Assembly (NCBI RefSeq): GCF_018729455.1 | Contig: NZ_JAHHZF010000013.1 | Coordinates: 1-64,000 of the forward strand | Length of the DNA stretch: 64,000 nt | Origin: Prosthecodimorpha staleyi | GTDB taxonomy: Bacteria; Pseudomonadota; Alphaproteobacteria; Rhizobiales; Ancalomicrobiaceae | Direction: 5' to 3' | Part shown: piece after piece, positions 35,469 through 43,206 of the stretch | Position numbering within the stretch: the stretch's first letter is position 1 | Layout of the letters: each line of letters opens with the position of its first letter | Translations under genes and position numbers: made by a program | The notes under the pieces: generated by a model | Database searches by the model: none | Seen by the model: the letters and a program-made list of their open reading frames with translations, nothing else | What the model was told of the DNA's origin: nothing

Positions 35469-36259
35469 GTGCGGCGGATGATCTCGCGCCCGGTCCGGGC
35501 GCCTATTTCGATCTGACCGGGCAGGTCGCGCTGGTCACCGGCGCCTCGCGCGGCATCGGCTTCGCCATCGCCTCCGCGCTCGGCCGGGCCGGTGCCACGG
35601 TGGTGCTCAATGCCCGTACGGCCGCCTCGCTCGAGGCCGGTGCCGCCGCCTTGCAGGCGGCCGGGATCGTCTGCGAGACCGCCCCGTTCGATGTCGCCGA
35701 CGGACAGGCCGCGGCGGGCGCGGTCGCTGCCATCGAAGCGCGGCACGGCCGGCTCGACGTGCTGGTCGGCAATGCGGGGGCGACCAACCGGGCCGCGCTC
35801 GGCGACTGGACCGAGGCGGCCTGGGACGCGATCCTCGACACCAACCTGCGCTCGGCCCTGTTCCTGGCCCAGGCGGCGGCCGGGCCGATGCGCCGGCAGG
35901 GCTCTGGCCGGATCGTCTTCACCAGCTCGATCACCGGCATCCTCGGCCGCGCCACCATCCACGCCTATGTCGCCTCCAAGGCCGGGCTCGCCGGCCTGAC
36001 CCGCTCGCTCGCCGCCGAACTTGGCCCGCATGGCATCACCTGCAATTGCATCGCGCCCGGCTATGTCGAGACCGACTTGAGCCGCCCGCTGATGGCCGAC
36101 CCGGCCTTCGTGCAGCGGGTCGTCGACCGCACCGCGCTGAAGCGCTGGGCCAAGCCGGAGGAGATCGCCGGCGTCGCCCTGATGCTCGCCTCGCGGGCCG
36201 GCAGCTACGTCACCGGCCAGCAGATCGCCGTCGACGGCGGCATGACGACGACCATGTAG
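35465..36259 (+). CDS. Short-chain dehydrogenase/reductase
   Basis: 264 residues, classical SDR: NAD(P)-binding GASRGIG (26-32), NAG in VGNAGAT near 102-107, and a catalytic Ser155, Tyr168, Lys172 (SSITG, YVASK). NARTAASL after beta-2 suggests NADP preference. The C-terminal GQQIAVDGGMT is the family end. Similar to gluconate/3-oxoacyl reductases; its substrate is probably the product or precursor of the AroE-like step in the same operon. Confidence 0.85.
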   Translation: MSAADDLAPGPGAYFDLTGQVALVTGASRGIGFAIASALGRAGATVVLNARTAASLEAGAAALQAAGIVCETAPFDVADGQAAAGAVAAIEARHGRLDVLVGNAGATNRAALGDWTEAAWDAILDTNLRSALFLAQAAAGPMRRQGSGRIVFTSSITGILGRATIHAYVASKAGLAGLTRSLAAELGPHGITCNCIAPGYVETDLSRPLMADPAFVQRVVDRTALKRWAKPEEIAGVALMLASRAGSYVTGQQIAVDGGMTTTM

Positions 36260-36325
36260 GGCGTCTTCGCCGCCAGGGCGTCTTCGCCGCCAGGGCGTCT
36301 TCGCCGCCGGGGCGTCTTCGCCGCC
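36258..36325 (+). repeat. Four tandem copies of a 17-bp repeat
   Basis: The unit AGGGCGTCTTCGCCGCC is repeated head to tail at 36258, 36275, 36292 and (with first base G) 36309, with no spacers. It begins on the stop codon of the SDR gene. A degenerate fifth start (GTAGCGCCTTCACC) follows. This looks like replication slippage; the surrounding 171-bp gap has no gene. Confidence 0.9.
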
Positions 36326-36430
36326 GTAGCGCCTTCACCGTTCGCCCCGCCCGTTCCGGGTTTCCGTCTCCGCGCCGTCATACAGGCTTCACGAGACCGG
36401 ATCATTCTCGGAGAGTTAGCCGGACGGACG

Positions 36431-37348
36431 ATGATGATCGAAGTCGAAAGCGAATACCCCGGTACTGTATTCTCCCCCGAGGCGTCTGAAGACTTCCGGT
36501 TCAGCTATGCCAGACCCGAACAGAAGCCCTTCGACCGTGCGCTGATTCGTGTCGTCGAAGCCGTCACCGGCCAGGCGCGCCTGGAGCGGCTCTATCGCAC
36601 CTGGGCGGCCAGCGGCGACCGGTCGAAATCCTTCTTCGAGGCGGCCCTGGACCTTCTGCGCGTGCGGCCGCGCTTCGACGGCCATCCGCTCGCCGCGATC
36701 CCGACCGATCGGCCTGTGCTGTTCCTGGCCAACCATCCCTTCGGCGTCATCGACGGCCTGACCCTCGGCTGCCTCGCCACCAAGGTGCGGCCGGATCTGA
36801 AGATCATGACGCACAGCATGCTGTGCCAGGTGCCCGAGGCGCGGCCCTACCTGCTGCCGGTCGATTTCGATCGCAGCGCAGCGGCCCGGCTGACCACGGT
36901 CCGGACCCGCCAGCGCGCCATCGAGTGGCTGTCGGACGGCCACGCGGTCGGCATCTTCCCGGGCGGCGGCATCGCGACCGCCGGGCGTCCGCTGCGCGGG
37001 CCGGCGCTGGAGCATCCCTGGCACGTCTTCGTCGCGCGGCTGCTCGCCGTGCCGGACCTGCTGGTCGTGCCGGTCTTCTTCCACGGCCAGAATTCGCGCC
37101 TGTTCCAGGTCGCCAGCCACCTGAACTATCCGCTGCGCGTCGCGCTGATCTTTCACGAAACCCGCCGCCGGATGGGCCGCGACCTGCGCGTCACGATCGG
37201 CACGCCGTTCCGCGCCGACAGCCTGCCCAAGACCGACCGCGCCGAGGCGCTGGACGACCTGCGCCGGCGGACCCTCTCGCTCGGCAATGCCCGCCCGGAA
37301 GTGCTCGCCAACACCTTCCGGTTCCGCGACTGGATCGAGGTCGACTGA
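36431..37348 (+). CDS. 1-acyl-glycerol-phosphate-acyltransferase-like protein
   Basis: 305 residues. The PlsC-like acyltransferase motif NHPFGVIDG at 101-109 (His102 and Asp108, spacing as in the OlsB/hemolysin branch) and FPGGGIAT near residue 177 give the catalytic and glycerol-phosphate-binding blocks; VVPVFFHGQNS is a further conserved block. It probably acylates a lipid or lysolipid at the inner membrane. It stands alone, converging on the GMC gene with a 13-bp gap. ATG 36434 is an equally good start. Confidence 0.82.
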   Translation: MMIEVESEYPGTVFSPEASEDFRFSYARPEQKPFDRALIRVVEAVTGQARLERLYRTWAASGDRSKSFFEAALDLLRVRPRFDGHPLAAIPTDRPVLFLANHPFGVIDGLTLGCLATKVRPDLKIMTHSMLCQVPEARPYLLPVDFDRSAAARLTTVRTRQRAIEWLSDGHAVGIFPGGGIATAGRPLRGPALEHPWHVFVARLLAVPDLLVVPVFFHGQNSRLFQVASHLNYPLRVALIFHETRRRMGRDLRVTIGTPFRADSLPKTDRAEALDDLRRRTLSLGNARPEVLANTFRFRDWIEVD

Positions 37349-37361
37349 TCCGACCCGCCGC

Positions 37362-38990
37362 CTATTGCCGGCGTGCCGCCACCTCGGCCAGGATGCGGTC
37401 GGCGGCCATCCAGCCGACCATCATGGCGGGCGCATTGGTGTTGCCCGAGGTGACGGTCGGAAAGATCGAGGCATCGGCGACCCGCAGGCCGTCGACGCCA
37501 TGGACCTTGAGATCGGGGTCGACCGCGCTGCCGCCCGGGTCCGGCCCCATCCGGCAGGTGCCGCAGGGATGGAAGACCGAATAGGCGCGCGCCCGGATGT
37601 CGGCGGCCAGCGCGTCGTCGGAGGCGCAATCCGGACCGGGCTTCAGTTCGGCGGCGATCAGGTCGCGGAAGGTCGGCGCTTCGGCGAGGCGGCGCAGGAA
37701 GCGGGCGCCGGCCAGGATCGTCGTGCGATCCTCCTCGGTGTCGAGATAGTTCGGGACGATCAGCGGCGCGACGGACGGGTCGGCAGAGCGGATCGCGACA
37801 TGGCCGCGGCTGGTCGGCCGGCAGGGCGAGACGCTGGTCGAGAAGCCCGAGAAGGGATCGGGCTTCATCAGCGCACGCACCCCCGGAACGGCACGCTCGT
37901 AAGAGAGCGGCGAGAAGTAGAGCTGCATGTCGGGGCGGTCGAGATCGGCGCGCGTCCGGAAGAAGCCGCCGCCCTGGTTGACGCTCAGCGACAGCGGCCC
38001 GCGCCGGCCGAACAGATAGGCTAGCCCGGCGCGGATCTGGCCGATCAGCGGCAACAGGTCGTCGTTGAGGCTCGGGCGGCGCGCCCGGTAGACATGGTCG
38101 TAGCAGAGATGATCCTGCAGGTTCTGCCCGACGGCGGGACTGTCGACGCGGGGTGCGATGCCGTGGCGGGCGAGCAGGTCGGCCGGGCCGATCCCCGACA
38201 GCTGCAGAATCTGCGGCGAGTTGAAGGCGCCAGCCGTCAGGATGACGCCGCCGCCCGCCCGCACCTCGTGCACGCGCCCGCCGCGCCGGTAGCGGATGCC
38301 GACGGCGCGGCGGCCCTCGAACAGGATCCGTTCGGCCAGCGCACCGGTGACCAGGCGGACGCGGCCGGTCTTCAGGGCCGGCTTCAGGAAGGCGGTGGCG
38401 GCCGAAACCCGGCGGCCGTTGCGGGTGGTGATCTGGTAGTGGCCGACGCCCTCGGTGGTGGCGCCGTTCAGGTCCGGATTGGCCGGCAGGCCGGCCTCCA
38501 GGCCGGCGCGCACGAACAGGGCGGTCAACGGGTGGCATTCGCCGGCGATGTCGGAGATGTGGACCGGGCCGCCGGCGCCGTGCCATTCGGAGGCGCCGAG
38601 CGCGTGATCCTCCATGCGCCGGTAGGCGGCCAGCACGTCGGCGCCCGACCAGCCCGGATTGCCGGCCGCCGCCCAGCCGTCGAAATCCTCCGCCTGCCCG
38701 CGCGACCAGACCATGGCGTTGATCGAACTCGATCCGCCGACCACCTTGCCGCGCGGCTGGTAGACGACGCGGCCGTCCAGGCCCGGCACGGCTTCGGTGC
38801 GGTACATCCAGTTCAGCCGCGGCGCATAGAAGGTCTTGCCGTAGCCGATCGGCAGGTGGATCCAGGGGCTCAGGTCGCGCGGCCCGGCCTCCAGCACCAG
38901 GATCCGGCCCCGGCCGGCCTCCGCCAGACGTCCGGCCACGACGCATCCGGCCGAGCCCGCGCCGACCACGATCCAGTCATAGTTTTCCAT
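37362..38990 (-). CDS. GMC-family FAD alcohol dehydrogenase (choline-dehydrogenase-like)
   Basis: 542 residues. FAD motif VVGAGSAGCVVAGRLAE at the N-terminus, GMC signature GGSSSINAMVWSRGQAEDFD near residue 85, and the active-site region FHPCGTCRMG near residue 475 with the catalytic His; the closing VTSGNTNAPAMMVG is typical. It oxidises an alcohol to an aldehyde. It follows potC by 10 bases, so it belongs to the potDABC-like operon and probably acts on the imported compound. The substrate is unknown. Confidence 0.87.
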   Translation of the reverse strand: MENYDWIVVGAGSAGCVVAGRLAEAGRGRILVLEAGPRDLSPWIHLPIGYGKTFYAPRLNWMYRTEAVPGLDGRVVYQPRGKVVGGSSSINAMVWSRGQAEDFDGWAAAGNPGWSGADVLAAYRRMEDHALGASEWHGAGGPVHISDIAGECHPLTALFVRAGLEAGLPANPDLNGATTEGVGHYQITTRNGRRVSAATAFLKPALKTGRVRLVTGALAERILFEGRRAVGIRYRRGGRVHEVRAGGGVILTAGAFNSPQILQLSGIGPADLLARHGIAPRVDSPAVGQNLQDHLCYDHVYRARRPSLNDDLLPLIGQIRAGLAYLFGRRGPLSLSVNQGGGFFRTRADLDRPDMQLYFSPLSYERAVPGVRALMKPDPFSGFSTSVSPCRPTSRGHVAIRSADPSVAPLIVPNYLDTEEDRTTILAGARFLRRLAEAPTFRDLIAAELKPGPDCASDDALAADIRARAYSVFHPCGTCRMGPDPGGSAVDPDLKVHGVDGLRVADASIFPTVTSGNTNAPAMMVGWMAADRILAEVAARRQ

Positions 38991-39000
38991 CGGAACCCCG

Positions 39001-39870
39001 TCAGCCGGCGCGGCCCTCGCCGCGGTCGCGCTGGACCATGACCGAGATCAGGCCGATCAGCCCGGATCCGACCATCAGGAACAGCGAGACTGCGTTCAGG
39101 ACCGGCGTCGAGCCCTGTTTCATGCGGTCGAACATGGTGATCGTCAACGGCGGGTCTGACCCGACCAGCATCAGCGTCGTGTTGAAATTCTCGAACGAGA
39201 TCAGGAAGGCGACCAGGCCGGCGCCGATCACCGCCGGCGCCAGATAGGGCAGCGTCACGGTCAGGAAGGCGGCGGCCGGGGTCGCGCCGAGATCGAAGGC
39301 GGCCTCTTCCAGCGCCCGGTCGAACTTGCGCAGCCGGGCGGCGATGACCAGCGTGGCGATGGTGGCGATGAAGGAGAACTGGCCGAGCACGACCAGCAGC
39401 AGCCCCGGTCGCAGCGCCGCCACCTCCCAGCCGAAGCGGTCGTCGAGCGCATTGGCGACGGTCGAGGAGAAGGCCAGGATCGAGATGCCTAGGATCACGC
39501 CCGGAATGACCAGCGGCGCCAGCATCATCAGATAGGCGAAGCTCTTGAAGGGGAAGTCGTGCCGCTCGAACAGGAAGGCGGTGGTGGTGCCGACCAGGAT
39601 CGAGACGGCCGTGGTGGCGAGCGCGACCAGCACCGAATTGCCGATGCCGCGCAGGATGTTGCGGTCGTGCAGGAGGCCGATCCGGGGCTCGGTCGTGCCG
39701 ATGAACCAATCCAGCGTGAAGCCCTTCCAGGGCAGCGCCGGAAAGAGCGAATCGTTGAAGGCGAAGACGGCGACGACGACCAGCGGCACCGCCAGATAGA
39801 TCAGGAACAGGCCGACATAGGCCTTGTAGGCGGCATCGACGAAGGGCGAGCGGGGCAGCGTGCGCAGCAT
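39001..39870 (-). CDS. PotC-like ABC permease (spermidine/putrescine-type)
   Basis: 289 residues, six membrane segments. The EAA loop EEAAFDLGATPAAAFLTVTLPYLAP near residue 185 contacts the ATPase. Members import polyamines, opines or related cations. It is the fourth gene of potD-A-B-C; the ATG is 2 bases after the potB stop. Confidence 0.88.
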   Translation of the reverse strand: MLRTLPRSPFVDAAYKAYVGLFLIYLAVPLVVVAVFAFNDSLFPALPWKGFTLDWFIGTTEPRIGLLHDRNILRGIGNSVLVALATTAVSILVGTTTAFLFERHDFPFKSFAYLMMLAPLVIPGVILGISILAFSSTVANALDDRFGWEVAALRPGLLLVVLGQFSFIATIATLVIAARLRKFDRALEEAAFDLGATPAAAFLTVTLPYLAPAVIGAGLVAFLISFENFNTTLMLVGSDPPLTITMFDRMKQGSTPVLNAVSLFLMVGSGLIGLISVMVQRDRGEGRAG

Positions 39871-39872
39871 GG

Positions 39873-40766
39873 TCAGCGCCCCAGCGTCGAGGACAGGGAC
39901 TGGCCGGTCAGCCGGAGGCCGATCCAGACGATCAGGCTCGACGTCGCCAGCAGCACGAAGCCGAAGGCGGAGCCGACCTCCCAATTGAAGCGCGTGATGA
40001 ACTGCGTGTAGATCTGCGCCGTGAACCACTGGCTCGACTTGCCGCCGAGCAGCGTTGGGGTCAGGTAGTTGCCGAGCGTCAGCATGAAGACCACGATCGA
40101 TCCGGCGACGATGCCCGGCATGGCGTGCGGCACCACTACCTCGCGCAGGATCGAGCCGGCATTGCCGCCGAGGTCGTAGCCGGCCTCGATCAGGCTGTCG
40201 TCGAGGCTGTCGAGCGCGGAGATCAGCGGCACGACCATGAACAGGAGCGAGGTGTAGACGAGGCCAATCATCACGACCACGTCGTTGTAGAGGAATTCGA
40301 CCGGCCCGGAGATGATGCCGGCCCAGATGAGCAGGTTGGAGAGCAGGCCGGTCTCGCGCAGGATCATCATCCAGCCGAAGACGCGGACCAGTTCGCTGAC
40401 CCAGAAGGGCAGCAGGCAGGCCATGAACAGAGCCGTCCGGCCCCGGCCGCGCGCCAGCTTGGCGATGTAGTAGGCCATCGGAAAGGCGATCACGAGGGTC
40501 AGCGCAGTCGCCAGGAGCGACATCGCCACCGTGCGGATCAGCGCCTGCACATAGACCGGCTCGCCGAAGAACTCGACATAGTTGCGGATGCCGGTACTGA
40601 AGACGCGCGGGGCGACCTTCTCGTGCAGCGAGATCAGCAGGAGGTCGACATGCGGGATAACGACGATCAGCAGGATCCAGAGCACGAAGGGCGTCGCGAC
40701 CAGCAGCAGCGCCAGCCGGCGCCCATCTCGGCGCGGGTCGACCGGGATGGACGCCGGGGCGCTCAC
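39873..40766 (-). CDS. PotB-like ABC permease (spermidine/putrescine-type)
   Basis: 297 residues, six membrane segments, with the EAA loop EAGYDLGGNAGSILREVVVPHAMPG near residue 195. It pairs with the PotC-like subunit. ATG 40766 overlaps the stop of the ATPase gene (ATGA), which ties their translation. Confidence 0.88.
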   Translation of the reverse strand: MSAPASIPVDPRRDGRRLALLLVATPFVLWILLIVVIPHVDLLLISLHEKVAPRVFSTGIRNYVEFFGEPVYVQALIRTVAMSLLATALTLVIAFPMAYYIAKLARGRGRTALFMACLLPFWVSELVRVFGWMMILRETGLLSNLLIWAGIISGPVEFLYNDVVVMIGLVYTSLLFMVVPLISALDSLDDSLIEAGYDLGGNAGSILREVVVPHAMPGIVAGSIVVFMLTLGNYLTPTLLGGKSSQWFTAQIYTQFITRFNWEVGSAFGFVLLATSSLIVWIGLRLTGQSLSSTLGR

Positions 40767-41947
40767 GGGGACGTCTCCGATGCCGCGCCGGCAGGCACCG
40801 CATCGTGAGGCGCCGCGCCGTGAGGCGTTGCGCCGTTAGGCGCCAGGAAGGCGATGGCGCGGTCGGCCTGGAAACGCAGCCGGACCGCCGCGCCGGGGGC
40901 GAGGCCGCCGGTCGGCAGGCCGGCCGGCAAGGCGACCGCGAGTGTTTCGGGCGCCGCCGGGGCCGCGACCGTGACCAGGGTCTGGCTGGCCGCGCCGTTG
41001 AAGAGCAGGCTGTCGACCGTGCCGGAAAACCGGTTGTCGCCGTCCTCGGCGGGCTGGATCTGCGCCCCGGCGGTCTCCAGCACGATCGCCTCGGGCCGCA
41101 CGAAGATCTCGACCCGGGTGCCCACGGTCGGCCGCACGCCCTCCGCCGCCGTGGCCGCGACCGTGAGGCCGGACTCGGTCCGGGCCCGGATGCGGCCCGC
41201 GTCGGCCGCCGTGACGGTCGCGGTCCAGCGCTGACTGTCGCCGACGAAGCCGGCCACGAAGGCGCTCGACGGGCGGTAGTAGAGGTCCTGCGGGGTGCCG
41301 ACCTGCTCGAAGCGGCCACCATTCATCACCGCGACCTGGTCGGACATCACCAGCGCCTCGGACTGGTCGTGGGTGATGTAGACGAAGGTGGTGCCGAACT
41401 GGTGCTGCAGCTGCTTCAGTTCTACTTTCATGTGCTCGCGCAGCTTCAGGTCCAGCGCGCCGAGCGGTTCGTCGAGCAGGAGCACGGTCGGCTCCAGCAC
41501 CATGCAGCGGGCGATGGCGACGCGCTGCTTCTGGCCGCCGGAGAGCTGGTCGATGCGCTTCGGTCCGGCGGTGGCGAGCCCGACCCGGGCCAGCACGGCG
41601 TCGACCTTGCGGGCGATCTCTTCGCGCGGCAGGCCGCGGCGGCGCAGGCCGTAGCCGACATTGCCGGCGACCGTCATCATCGGGAACAGGGCGAGATGCT
41701 GGAACACCATGTTGACCGGCCGCCGGTTCGGCGGCGTCGCCAGCACCGAGGCGCCGTTGATCAGGATGTCGCCCGCGCTCGGCTGCTCGAAGCCGGCGAT
41801 CATGCGCATCAGCGTGGTCTTGCCGCAGCCCGACGGGCCCAGGATCGAGAAGAACGAGCCCTTCGGCACCTGCAGGGAGACGTCGTGCACGGCGGTGAAG
41901 CGGCCGAAGCGCTTCGAGACGGTGCGGACTTCGAGATCGATCGACAT
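40763..41947 (-). CDS. PotA-like ABC ATPase (spermidine/putrescine-type)
   Basis: 394 residues from ATG 41947. Walker A GPSGCGKTT, ABC signature LSGGQKQRVAIAR, Walker B VLLLDEPLGALD and the H-loop ITHDQSEAL are all intact, and a TOBE domain follows (about 240-370). The last 25 residues are encoded by three imperfect 15-bp repeats (around 40800-40845) giving GATPH/GAAPH/DAVPA. It energises the PotB/PotC-like pore. Confidence 0.9.
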   Translation of the reverse strand: MSIDLEVRTVSKRFGRFTAVHDVSLQVPKGSFFSILGPSGCGKTTLMRMIAGFEQPSAGDILINGASVLATPPNRRPVNMVFQHLALFPMMTVAGNVGYGLRRRGLPREEIARKVDAVLARVGLATAGPKRIDQLSGGQKQRVAIARCMVLEPTVLLLDEPLGALDLKLREHMKVELKQLQHQFGTTFVYITHDQSEALVMSDQVAVMNGGRFEQVGTPQDLYYRPSSAFVAGFVGDSQRWTATVTAADAGRIRARTESGLTVAATAAEGVRPTVGTRVEIFVRPEAIVLETAGAQIQPAEDGDNRFSGTVDSLLFNGAASQTLVTVAAPAAPETLAVALPAGLPTGGLAPGAAVRLRFQADRAIAFLAPNGATPHGAAPHDAVPAGAASETSP

Positions 41948-42026
41948 GGGCGTCCCGGCCGCCGGATGAAGGGGCCCGTCCGGTTTGCCGGACGGGCGGG
42001 GTGTCATCGCGGAACTGCGACCGGCC

Positions 42027-43094
42027 TCACTTGGCCGAGACGCGGTCCAGGATCTTGCCTTCCATCTCTTCGAGGCCCGCTGGGATCGCCGGGAACCACT
42101 TGATGTTGGCGATCACCGCAGCCGGGAAGGCCTCCTGGAAGGACTTGCGCAGCTTCTCGGAGACCAGCGCGTCGGAGCCCTTGGAGGCCGAGAAGCTGCC
42201 CGAGGATTCCACGATCTGCGCGGCGATTTCGGGCTTCATGACGAAGTTGATCCACTTGTAGGCGGCTTCGTCGTTCTTGCCCTTGGCCGGCAGCGCGAAG
42301 GTGTCGATCCAGCCGAGCGCGCCGGTCGAGGGCGCGACGAAGTTGATCGCGGCATTCTCGCCGTTGAGCTTGAAGCCGGTCGAATCCCAGGCCTCGGAGG
42401 CGACGATCTCGCCGGAGCGGATCATGCCGAGGAGCTGGTCGGAGCCGGTCCAGTAGGCCTTCACGTTGGGCTTGCAGTCGGCCAGCTTCTGGCCGGCCTT
42501 CTCGATGATGGCCTGGTACTTGGCCTTGTCCGAATAGGCCGCGAAGGGATCGTCGCCGGCCGCGAAGGCCATGCCGAGCAGCGCGGTGCGCTTCAGGCGC
42601 ATCGAGACCTTGCCCTTGTATTCGGGCTTGCACAGATCCGCGAAGGTCTTGATGTCCGGCGCCTTGGAGCGGTCGACCACCATGCCGGAGGTGCCCCAGA
42701 GATGCGCGACGCCGTAGACCTTGCCGTCGACGGCGGTGTTCTTCTTGGAGGCCTCGAGCAGTTCCGGGATGAACAGCTCGGCCTTGATCTTGGACAGGTC
42801 CATCGGCTTGTAGATGCCGAACTCGGTCTGCGGACCGGTGATGCGGTCCTGGCTCGGCTGGGCCAGATCGAAGCCGGCGCCGCCGGTGGCGCGCAGCTTG
42901 GAGATCATGTCTTCGTTGTTCGAGATCGTGACCTCGACGTCGATGCCGGTCTCGGCCTTGAACTTCTTGAGGACCGCCTCGGGCGCATAGTCGCCCCAGG
43001 TCAGGAGGCGAAGGGTTTCGGCCTCGGCCGGATGGGCGATGGCGAGAAGGGCAAGCCCCGCCGCGGAGGCGAGCAAACGCTGGAAGCTCTTCAT
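42027..43094 (-). CDS. PotD-like periplasmic binding protein
   Basis: 355 residues with a signal peptide (GLALLAIAHPAEA-ETL). The mature N-terminus LRLLTWGDYAPEAVLKKFKAETGIDVEV is the PotD/PotF family pattern. GAGGGAGAGACAC upstream on the minus strand is the ribosome-binding region. It starts the potDABC-GMC operon, whose promoter contains the candidate MocR boxes at 43157-43206. The ligand is not readable; it could be a polyamine, opine or amino alcohol. Confidence 0.88.
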   Translation of the reverse strand: MKSFQRLLASAAGLALLAIAHPAEAETLRLLTWGDYAPEAVLKKFKAETGIDVEVTISNNEDMISKLRATGGAGFDLAQPSQDRITGPQTEFGIYKPMDLSKIKAELFIPELLEASKKNTAVDGKVYGVAHLWGTSGMVVDRSKAPDIKTFADLCKPEYKGKVSMRLKRTALLGMAFAAGDDPFAAYSDKAKYQAIIEKAGQKLADCKPNVKAYWTGSDQLLGMIRSGEIVASEAWDSTGFKLNGENAAINFVAPSTGALGWIDTFALPAKGKNDEAAYKWINFVMKPEIAAQIVESSGSFSASKGSDALVSEKLRKSFQEAFPAAVIANIKWFPAIPAGLEEMEGKILDRVSAK

Positions 43095-43156
43095 GTGTCT
43101 CTCCCTCGGTCCGCACGCCAGCGCTTGGGCTGCCGTCGGATTGGAACAGTATGGAG

Positions 43157-43206
43157 GGATTGGTCTGTCCGGCAGGTCCATTATGGCCAATCAGGCAGAC
43201 CAATCC
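43157..43206. promoter_or_regulatory. Inverted repeat and candidate MocR boxes upstream of potD
   Basis: GGATTGGTCTG (43157-43167) and CAGACCAATCC (43196-43206) form a perfect 11-bp inverted repeat with a 28-bp spacer. Inside lies GTCCATTATGGCC (43176-43188). The pair GTCCA..ATGG and CAGxCCAATCC recurs with nearly the same spacing (20 versus 21 bp) in the mocR/enolase promoter at 44762-44793. Binding by the MocR protein is inferred. Confidence 0.55.

Noticed and set aside
36258-36325. Possible CRISPR array
   Set aside because: The 17-bp repeats are directly adjacent without spacers and there are no cas genes in the window.
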